Part shown: positions 52,694 to 59,869 of the stretch, piece after piece
How positions within the stretch are numbered: position 1 is the first letter of the stretch
How the letters are laid out: each line of letters starts with the position of its first letter
NCBI GenBank assembly: GCA_965247505.1
Contig: OZ252020.1
Coordinates: 434,001 to 498,000 of the forward strand
Source of the DNA: CAIYRG01 sp965247505
GTDB taxonomy: Bacteria > Pseudomonadota > Alphaproteobacteria > Micropepsales > Micropepsaceae
DNA length: 64,000 nt
Reading direction: 5' to 3'
The notes under the pieces: generated by a model
Told to the model about the DNA's origin: nothing
Database searches by the model: none
The model's input: the letters and a program-made list of their open reading frames with translations, nothing else
Made by a program: the position numbers and the translations under genes

Positions 52694-52710
52694 TCCGATG
52701 ATATATCGGA
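52694..52710 (+). promoter_or_regulatory. Palindromic operator before the gene at 52760
   Basis: TCCGAT-gatat-ATCGGA, a perfect 6-bp inverted repeat set in an AT-rich promoter-like stretch ('tttttatattgac'). Another 'gtccgatata' lies 33 bases upstream. The shared TCCGAT word suggests the same regulator controls this gene and the Cro/CI region. Confidence 0.45.
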
Positions 52711-53883
52711 TACTGTTGAAGCCCATGAACAGGCTGGGCCAATGGTGCGGGATAAAAACATGGCGGCCCTCAACCCGCTTTCCGACAGCGACTATTCTTA
52801 CGAGATTACGGCACTGAACTGCGCCAAAGGTGCTACGCGCGCCGCCCATTCGAAATTCCTAGAGGCAGCACGCGAGGCCGCAACATCGGAGACCCACGAC
52901 ATGCTGTTCGATCACGCCTGTCAACTTACCGACATCTTAAGCGACTTAAATGGCCAGCGCGCATTAGTGCGCGAAGCCTATGCCGCGCCGATGGAGCCAA
53001 GGTTGGAACCTTGCCTATCCGGTTAACGCCCATGACCGCTACATGTAGGGTGCCGCCACTCTCCCGAGTAAAGCTCGGCATAGGTTGGAGCAGAGGTGTC
53101 GCCCGCGATGCCGAGCAATGAGCGGAAGGCGTTGAACGGGTAGAACCGCCTGTTGAAGCGGAAGGTGAACTCGTTGAGGTAGGCTTGTAGGTGCTGGTGG
53201 CTAACGCCGTGGTGGATCCCGATCAGCCACGTCTTCAGGTTGGCGAAAACCAGATGGATGATCGGCAGGTATTGCTCGGCAACTTCTGGATCACCACACT
53301 CGGCAACAGTGAAGTGCTCATAGCCGCGCTTACCGAGGCCAGCATAGCCGCTCCAATCGTCAGTAACGATCAGCGATCCCGGCGCGCCGGTGCTCTCGAC
53401 GAACCCACAGAGCGACTCGGCGCTACGGTCGAGCACGACGGCGAGCCGAACGCGTCCGGCATAGTGTCCGTCTTTCCGGTTGTCGAGCTTGGTGCCCGGC
53501 TTTCGATGACGCACCTCGATGGCACAGGAGACGGGAACCTTGTGGTGAACACCACGGCCTTCCCCACGCGTTCGCCCGCCAACCCAGGTTTCGTCCACCT
53601 CAACATGGTTCTTGGGCTGTCCACCGATCCTGTCTTGGTTGGGCCGCACCATGCCCGAGCGGAGCTTGTGGAGAATTTGAAAGGCCGTCTCGTAGCGCGA
53701 AAGACCAAGTTGTCGCTGAAACTGCACGGCGGACATGCCGGGCGTCTGACTAGCGACCAGATAAGCGGCCCAGAACCAGACGTTCAGCGGAGTGTGGCTA
53801 CGCTCCATCACTGTTCCCACCGTCAGCCTGGACCCTGCTGACGAAAGTGGAGACGTCCTGCGATAGGATTTTGATCGCAGGAG

Positions 53884-54186
53884 GTGCAAATGTCGAAGCA
53901 GAATGGGAACAAGGGCCGGCGGTTTGATCGGGCCTTCAAGGAAGAAGCCGTCCGTCTTTTACAGACGAGCGGGCGCAGGCAGCGGCAGATAGCAGGAGAT
54001 CTTGGGATCAGCGTCAGCGCGCTCGGCCGCTGGGTCGCAGAATTGCGTGAGGAGGATTTGCTTTCCGGTCCGCATGAGGATGCAGCGAAGGAGATTACCC
54101 GTCTACGCCGAAAGCGTGATCTGGCCCGTCAGGAACGTGATCTCCTAAAAAAAGCGCTGGCCTTCTTCGCCAGGGAAAGTCGATGA
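53884..54186 (+). CDS. IS3-family transposase OrfA
   Basis: 100 residues, one substitution away from the OrfA at 13727 ('RLRRKRDLAR' here, 'RLRRERDLAR' there). Helix-turn-helix near the N-terminus and coiled-coil helix at the C-terminus as in that copy. The stop overlaps the orfB start by four bases. Confidence 0.93.
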   Translation: MQMSKQNGNKGRRFDRAFKEEAVRLLQTSGRRQRQIAGDLGISVSALGRWVAELREEDLLSGPHEDAAKEITRLRRKRDLARQERDLLKKALAFFARESR

Positions 54187-55057
54187 GGTTCCGGTTCATC
54201 GACGCGGAGAGGGCCGGGTTGGCGATGCCGATATTCCGCCTGTGCAGACTGCTGCAGGTCAGCGTCTCAGGCTTCTACGCTTGGCGCAATCGCGGCCCAA
54301 GCCAGCGACAGCTCGATGACATGGTTCTACTCGCCCATGTCCGGGCAGCCTTTCGGCGCAGCCGCGAGAGCTACGGTGCAGAGCGGGTCCATCACGAGCT
54401 TGCCGAGAATGGGATCGAGGTTGGACGCCATAGGGTGGCTCGGCTGATGCGGGGAAATGGGTTGTCTCCAAAACGGAAACAGAAGTTCAAAAAGACGACG
54501 GACAGCCAGCACAACAAGGCCGTCGCATCGAACCTTCTCGACCAGAACTTCTCCGCCGAGGCACCCAACGAGAAATGGGCTGCCGACATCAGCTATATCT
54601 GGACGGCACAGGGCGCTGGCTGTACCTGGCCGTCATGCTCGACCTCTACTCCCGGTGCGTCATCGGCTGGGCCGTGGGCGCTCGCATGACCAGCGACCTG
54701 CCGCTCAGGGCGCTTAACCGTGCTATCGGGCTGCGCCAACCTGGCGCCGGTGTGATCCACCATAGCGATCGGGGAAGCCAGTACTGCTCAGACGCATACC
54801 AGGCGCGCCTCGGTGAACTCGGTTTCCTCGCCTCAATGAGCGGTAAGGGAAATTGCTATGATAACGCCGTCGTCGAGACCTTCTTCAAAACCATCAAGTC
54901 AGAACTGATCTGGAGGACTGTGTTCATGTCAAGAAGCCAAGCTGAAACTGCCATAGCCGGATACATCGACGGGTTCTATAATCCAGTCCGTCGGCACTCG
55001 ACGCTGGACTTCACAAGCCCCGTCAAATTCGAGGCAGAAGCAATGCAAACGGTGTAG
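54183..55057 (+). pseudogene. IS3-family transposase OrfB, frameshifted
   Basis: Identical in type to the intact OrfB at 12858 up to 'ISYIWTAQG', where 'gggcgctggctg' replaces 'gggctggctg' near 54612. This 2-base insertion shifts the frame; the catalytic Asp of 'HHSDRGSQYCS' and the Glu of 'NAVVETFFKTI' are in the other frame. The copy cannot make full OrfB. Confidence 0.9.
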
Positions 55058-55402
55058 GGCGCCTCCACTTTTCCTGGATGGGTCCAGCCCGGTGTTCTGG
55101 CGGCACTTGCGGCAGCGCAGGAAGCCAGGGCGGTTTTCAAAGTGGAACGGCTCTCCCGCCGTGCCGCAGTGCGGGCAGGCAAAGCCGTCTCCCCAGCGGG
55201 CTTTCTCCAGGTAGGCGGCGCAGGCCGCATCATCGGGGAAAAGTCGCTGGAACTCGGGTAGCGAATGCGGGAATGGGAGATCGGCGCGGTCGAGAACATC
55301 CATGGCGCGCTCCCCTATATCCGGTTTGCGCCCATTCTAGCCCTAGTGGGTGTGGGTGTAAACCGGATAGGCAAGGTTGGAACAAGTGTGGTCGGAAAAG
55401 CT

Positions 55403-55663
55403 GTGACAGGACGAGAGTACGCAAATGAATATGGCGCACGCGATTACGCCCAAACTTGCCCGCCATATTACGTCAAAGCCGCGCTAAGCCCCGAAGGCTA
55501 CGCACGCGCCTATGAGTTTCCCGATCTGGAGGATGCCATGCCAAGAGCAAGAGGGCCTTTATTCACCCCTTGGGCGTTCATCTCACCATGGGGCTGGGGC
55601 CTTATCGCCACCGTGCTCACGGCTGGGCTGATTATGCTCATAGCATTAGGCGGCACAGTTTGA
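55403..55663 (+). CDS. Small prophage membrane protein
   Basis: 86 residues from a GTG at 55403 that overlaps the stop of the split gene before it. The N-terminal 60 residues are soluble and charged ('REYANEYGARDYAQTCPPYY'). One membrane segment follows at the C-terminus ('WGLIATVLTAGLIMLIALGG'). Its start codon lies 28 bases after the IS1595 end. Family not recognised; operon context places it in the prophage remnant. Confidence 0.55.
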   Translation: MTGREYANEYGARDYAQTCPPYYVKAALSPEGYARAYEFPDLEDAMPRARGPLFTPWAFISPWGWGLIATVLTAGLIMLIALGGTV

Positions 55664-55917
55664 GTTTTGTTGTCTTACGCCGCGCCTCGAAAGCGACATG
55701 GGAAACCATCGGCCCAAGGCTGATCGAGTTGAGCGAGATTGAGGCAGAGGGCCAAGCGCGCGAGTTTGCGCATAATCATCCCAACCAAGAATACGCGGTC
55801 GCCGAAGTGAGGAAGATTTTCGGGATGGAGAGGCAGGTGGTGGCAAGGGAGGTGGGGGGCGCCGAAATGCCCGCGGCTATTGCGCGGCGCGTTCACAATC
55901 TGAAGCGCGCAAACTAG
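55660..55917 (+). CDS. Hypothetical prophage protein, 85 residues
   Basis: A TTG at 55660 overlaps the previous stop (TTGA) and starts 'SFVVLRRASKATWETIGPRL'. Helical and charged: 'EIEAEGQAREFAHNHPNQEY' and 'RKIFGMERQVVAREVGGAEM', ending 'ARRVHNLKRAN'. The tight overlap with the gene before it supports translation as one operon. Family not recognised. Confidence 0.5.
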   Translation: MSFVVLRRASKATWETIGPRLIELSEIEAEGQAREFAHNHPNQEYAVAEVRKIFGMERQVVAREVGGAEMPAAIARRVHNLKRAN

Positions 55918-56062
55918 GAGCGCTGACGGCTGACCGAAACGTACATTTTCAGTCTGCCGCTCCTACCGCCCACAACACCCTACCCCTGGAAGTGGCAGCT
56001 TTGCTCCTTTAGGCTCCCCGTGAGCGCGCAAAAACCACGCGCCAAAACACCGATCGGGGGCA

Positions 56063-58246
56063 ATGATGAACAAATTTTCCTATGGGCTGATGATCGCCGC
56101 CATTCCCATTTCCGCGATTGCCATATCGCTCGTAATCGCTCCTGAGAACCTATCGGAATTAGGCTTATCTGAGTCTTCTCTAGCCGATCTGCGCGAGCCT
56201 GCAGGACGCAATTGGCTGACCAATGGCGGCGACTGGAAAAATTCGCGCTATTCGACGCTGGATCAAATCAACCGCCGGAATGTCTCAAAACTAAAAAGCG
56301 CCTGGGTCATGCATCTTGGCTCAGGCTTAGGCGCGAAATATTCGCTCGAAGCGACACCCTTGGTCGAAGACGGAATCATGTATGTCCCCTCGGGCAATAA
56401 TGAAGTGTTTGCAATTGACGCGGCCACCGGCGCGCTGATTTGGGAACATAAATCCCATCTCGATCAGAGCATCACGACGGTTTGTTGCGGCTGGAACAAT
56501 CGCGGCGCAGCAATGAGTGAAGACAAGATTTTTCTCGGCCGCCTAGACGGCACATTAGTCGCGCTCGACAAATCAAATGGCAAAATGCTGTGGCAAGCGA
56601 CCATCGGACGTTGGGAAGACGGCTACACCATCACGTCGGCGCCGCTCTATCATGATGGCGTCGTCTATACCGGCGTTGCGGGCGGCGATCGTGAGTCGCG
56701 CGGCAAAGTGGTGGCGCTTAACGCCGAAACCGGCGAAGAGAATTGGCTCTTCTGGACCGCCGCCGGGCCCGGTGAAATCGGCGGAGATACCTGGCCCGCG
56801 CCCGATGATCCCGATCCCATCCGCGCGGGTGCCTATCTGCAAGGCGGCTCGTCAGTGTGGCAGACACCTGCCATCGATCCCGATCTTGGCCTTGTTTATT
56901 TTAGTACCGGCAATCCTGGACCCGATGCCGGCGGCGTCGGCGCCAATCGTCCGGGCGATAATCTTTTTAGCTCTTCCATCGTGGCGCTTCATCTCGACGG
57001 CACCTACGCTTGGCATTTCCAATTGGTGCATCACGATCTGTGGGACTTCGATTGCCCTAGCCCGGTGATCCTTTTCGATCAAATGTATCAAGGCCAGATG
57101 CGCAAAGGCATTGCCGAGGCCTGCAAAACCGGATGGATTTATATTCTCGATCGCGAAACCGGCGAGCCACTGATTGGCATCGACGAAACGGAAGTTGAAT
57201 TCGACGCGCGTGTTGCCTCCTCGCCGACCCAGCCCATTCCGCGCGGCGATGCCATCATGCCGCAATGCCCGCAGCCGCTTGGGACATGGATTACCAAATG
57301 CATTTTCGGCGTGATTTACGACATGCCGATCTTGCAATCGCCGGGCGGCAATGGCGGCCCCAATTGGGCGCCCATGGCCTATTCGCCCCACACCGGCTAT
57401 TTCTATGCCGCTGCCGCCGACCGCCCACAAGCCCGCATGGTGCAAGGGCTTGGCGGCTTTCGCCCGCCCGCCATCGGCGCGCGCTATGCCGGAACTTTTA
57501 CGGCCGTTGATTCCCGCACCAATGAAATTGCCTGGCAAAAACAAATGCCCTATTCGATTGGGCAAGGAAGCGGCGCACTGGCAACTGCGGGCAGGCTCAT
57601 CTTTCACGGCGAGCCGGACGGCAATTTCCAGGCCTATGATGACGCAACCGGCGATTTGCTCTGGCAATGGCAAACCGGCGCCGGCGCCGATGCCCCGGCC
57701 ATCACCTATGAGGTCGATGGCGTGCAATATGTCGCCATTGCTGTGGGGGGCGTTGCGATTCAAACCGCATCGGCCAATGGCGATATGATCTGGGCGTTTT
57801 CGCTCGAAGGAACACCGAACGATCGCCTGCAGCCTTTTGAGGCACCCGAGCCGCCCGTGAGTGTGGTCGGCCTGGCCGGCGCCATTGTTGAGACCAATGA
57901 GGTGCAAATTGTCGATTACGGCTATGTGCCCGCGCGCATCACTGTACCAGCTGGAACCGAAGTGATCTTCACCAATACCGGCGCGGAGCTTCACAATGCG
58001 GCCTCGGCTTCGGGCGGCGGATTCGATACCGAGCTCATGAGCAATGGCCAAGCCATCGGCGTCACCTACAACCAGCCCGGGACCTATGATTACACCTGCA
58101 CGCCGCATCCCTTCATGATGGGACAGGTGATCGTCACTGGTGAGCCGGTGGAAGGCGCGCCTGAGATTGTCCTCAATGGTAATGCCGTGCCGTCCGGAAA
58201 TTTGGCTACCATGCGCGGCGTGGCCCAGGCCGATCACGACGATTAA
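56063..58246 (+). CDS. PQQ-dependent dehydrogenase fused to a cupredoxin domain
   Basis: 727 residues with an N-terminal hydrophobic export segment. Residues about 45-600 form the eight-bladed quinoprotein propeller: 'NGGDWKNSRYSTLDQINRRN', the vicinal Cys pair 'TTVCCGWNNRG' (about 141-142), 'HFQLVHHDLWDFDCPSPVIL' and 'SIGQGSGALATAGRLIFHGE'. From about 613 a cupredoxin follows with type 1 copper ligands: His near 644 ('GAELHNAAS'), Cys near 679, His near 682 and Met near 686 ('YTCTPHPFMMGQ'). Quinoprotein dehydrogenases are usually fused to cytochrome c; no CxxCH is present. It would oxidise an alcohol or sugar in the periplasm and pass electrons to copper. Confidence 0.9.
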   Translation: MMNKFSYGLMIAAIPISAIAISLVIAPENLSELGLSESSLADLREPAGRNWLTNGGDWKNSRYSTLDQINRRNVSKLKSAWVMHLGSGLGAKYSLEATPLVEDGIMYVPSGNNEVFAIDAATGALIWEHKSHLDQSITTVCCGWNNRGAAMSEDKIFLGRLDGTLVALDKSNGKMLWQATIGRWEDGYTITSAPLYHDGVVYTGVAGGDRESRGKVVALNAETGEENWLFWTAAGPGEIGGDTWPAPDDPDPIRAGAYLQGGSSVWQTPAIDPDLGLVYFSTGNPGPDAGGVGANRPGDNLFSSSIVALHLDGTYAWHFQLVHHDLWDFDCPSPVILFDQMYQGQMRKGIAEACKTGWIYILDRETGEPLIGIDETEVEFDARVASSPTQPIPRGDAIMPQCPQPLGTWITKCIFGVIYDMPILQSPGGNGGPNWAPMAYSPHTGYFYAAAADRPQARMVQGLGGFRPPAIGARYAGTFTAVDSRTNEIAWQKQMPYSIGQGSGALATAGRLIFHGEPDGNFQAYDDATGDLLWQWQTGAGADAPAITYEVDGVQYVAIAVGGVAIQTASANGDMIWAFSLEGTPNDRLQPFEAPEPPVSVVGLAGAIVETNEVQIVDYGYVPARITVPAGTEVIFTNTGAELHNAASASGGGFDTELMSNGQAIGVTYNQPGTYDYTCTPHPFMMGQVIVTGEPVEGAPEIVLNGNAVPSGNLATMRGVAQADHDD

Positions 58247-58302
58247 GTGGGGTTGCGCTTGATATGATGAGCGCCGCGTGGCGGCGGAAGATTTCTAGCC
58301 GC

Positions 58303-59304
58303 TTAATCCAGCATCATTGGGTTTAGTCCGTCATAGACCCAACAGACCGGGGGCCGCTCAGAATCCGCTTCTGGCCCCGGCTGCTGATTCATCGCATCGA
58401 CCAGCGGTTCGGCCAATTTCAGCCACCCTTGTTCCGTCAATATCAGACCAGCTTCAATGTCCCCGTCTTGTTTCAGTAGCGTCCAACGCTCGATTTCCGG
58501 AAGCGCCTCGCCCTCGGCAACACGCTGACGGCGCTCAAATGCTGAAACATGCGGCGCGTCAAAGCAGTCATATACCGAGCCACGCGATTTTCCTGGGAGC
58601 CACCATGTAATCCTCTGTGGAGCCCAAACTTTGGTGGGGCTGCCATTGATCGTACCGGGCACATAGGTAAAGCGCGTCACCATGGATAGAGACGCCTCGT
58701 CGAGCCGCTCATATCCGCTTGAGCTTGCGAGGTGCGCATCGCGAACCGAACCATCCTCGCCTACAAGAATTTGTACGACCGCACTCCCTTCCTCACCCCG
58801 CCATGCCGATACCCAGGGGTAGTCGCTCGACGAAACTGGCGCAGACGCCGGCTCAGGATAGGTTACGACATCCTCAGGTGAGGGCGAGTCAATCGTATAG
58901 CTCTCCACTCTTATATATTCGTCGACCGATTCCAGCGGCAGCGTCCAGATTGCATCCGCGAGCGCTTGTGCCGTCGTCGGCTGGCCGTCTGCTGTCAGCG
59001 GTGGTTCGGAAAGAGTCGCATTTCGCGCGACCAAAATCGCCGCTTGATCGAGGATGGGAAAACCGCTTGTCTCTTCGATCTGCGCATCCAACACCTCTCC
59101 GTCGGATCCGATGGTCAATCACAATATTGTTGTCTCCTCCTGGTTCGCCATAAGGGCTTCCTGAGGATATTCCATTGCACGCGTGGGAAGGGTGAGCCGC
59201 TGAAGCGCGTCATCCTCACCCTGCGCAAGCGCAAGACCGGGCAGCGCCACCAGCGCGCCCAAAGTGGCAATCATTCTCAGAAACCAACGGCTAGTCATTT
59301 GCAA
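58303..59304 (-). pseudogene. Exported TonB_C-like protein with in-frame TGA
   Basis: The first 61 residues (from 59304) carry a signal peptide ('IATLGALVALPGLALAQG') and 'PTRAMEYPQEALMANQEETT'. A TGA at 59119-59121 then breaks 'TIL*LTIGSDGEVLDAQIEE'. The paralogue at 40616 reads 'VVLRANIGTDGQMSGAQVTT' at the same place, so CGA (Arg) to TGA is the likely mutation. Two TonB_C modules and a C-terminal domain ('GLILTEQGWLKLAEPLVDAM') follow. It has no membrane anchor or proline spacer. Confidence 0.8.
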
Positions 59305-59406
59305 ATCTCTGCACCGTCAACGTTCAAACGCTATTCTCGCCAAAGCGGAGCGGCAAGCCCTGCCCCACTTTACTATTAGGTCAAGCAGATAGTTCTCGCG
59401 TTTTCG

Positions 59407-59712
59407 CTAGCCCCACTTCTTGCCCAATTCATCCAAGCCGGCTTTGCCCAAATCTTCGGGACTCATCACCGGATGAAGTCGCACTTTCGCGCTAAAAGTT
59501 AGAAACTAGGGTTCGGCTAAACTCGGAATTTGTGACGAGTCTTCCATATGGACGACCATAATCGCGGTGCGCTGGCCGTCTATCTCGGCGAAGTAAACCG
59601 ATTCCGGCTTTTGCTCCTCAAGAATGCGTCCAATCTTTGGTCCGGCGGTTCCATCTTTGACCGCGGCGTTGAAACTCTCGTGGTCCGGCGTAACTTGCAT
59701 CAACATGCGCAT
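59407..59712 (-). pseudogene. Small DUF3303-like protein with in-frame TAG
   Basis: Starts 'MRMLMQVTPDHESFNAAVKD' at 59712. A TAG at 59506-59508 follows 'PSLAEP', but the same frame continues 'FLTFSAKVRLHPVMSPEDLG' and 'KAGLDELGKKWG' to the TAG at 59407, giving 101 residues. Relatives have 'AEPWF', so TGG to TAG is likely. The family is small, dimeric and of unknown function. A recent pseudogene. Confidence 0.7.
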
Positions 59713-59869
59713 TGTATCTCACCCCTTCTGAAAATCGCTGACCTCGATAGCCAGCCAATAGGCAAGGCTAACCTAGATACGAAGAATCGTGAACTCGGGC
59801 CGGAGCGCTGCACCGTCAGACGCGGGCGCAGCTTCGCCCCCGCCGACCATCAATGAGCGCAAGGGTATT

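Larger units (their letters stand above)
53829..55086 (+). mobile_element. IS3-family element, copy C (1258 bp)
   Basis: Same TGGACCC...GGGTCCA ends as copy A, flanked by a 3-bp duplication GCC (53826-53828, 55087-55089). Two bases longer than copy A because of a 2-base insertion in orfB. It is inverted relative to its host IS1595, unlike copy A. Confidence 0.92.
53023..55303 (-). pseudogene. IS1595 transposase, copy C, split by IS3
   Basis: The zinc-ribbon N-terminus ('MDVLDRADLPF', two CxxC pairs, 'LRCRKCRQNTGL') lies at 55090-55303. After the IS3 it resumes 'LTVGTVMERSHTPLNVWFWA' at 53825 and runs to the stop at 53023. Catalytic motifs 'HVEVDETWVGGR' and 'IVTDDWSGYAGLG' are intact, and the end is full length, so only the IS3 insertion inactivates it. 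Confidence 0.9.
53010..55375 (-). mobile_element. IS1595-family element, copy C, containing an IS3 element
   Basis: Ends CTTGCCTATCCGG and CCGGATAGGCAAG, flanked by a perfect 8-bp duplication GTTGGAAC (53002-53009, 55376-55383). The IS3 element at 53829-55086 interrupts the transposase at a different point from copy A. It keeps the 24 bases that copy A has lost. Confidence 0.92.
52760..55406 (+). pseudogene. Small prophage gene split by IS1595 copy C
   Basis: Starts 'MAALNPLSDSDYSYEITALN' at 52760 and is helical throughout. It is cut at 53009 by the IS. Joining at the 8-bp duplication GTTGGAAC gives 'PMEPRLEQVWSEKL' and a TGA at 55404, a complete protein of about 90 residues. The TGA overlaps the GTG start of the next gene (GTGA), showing the ancestral operon. 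Function unknown; the only damage is the IS insertion. Confidence 0.65.

Noticed and set aside
12581..55375. A compound transposon bounded by IS1595 copies A and C
   Set aside because: Copies A and C each carry a separate 8-bp duplication, and copy B lies between them as a fragment.
1477..55917. One single large prophage from the terminase pair to the CI/Cro region
   Set aside because: The 46 kb between them holds ordinary metabolic and exported genes, not phage structure genes.
56852..58237. 461-codon minus-strand frame opposite the PQQ dehydrogenase
   Set aside because: It mirrors the dehydrogenase codons, is rich in His, Gly and Ile as expected of an antisense frame, and has no recognisable domain.
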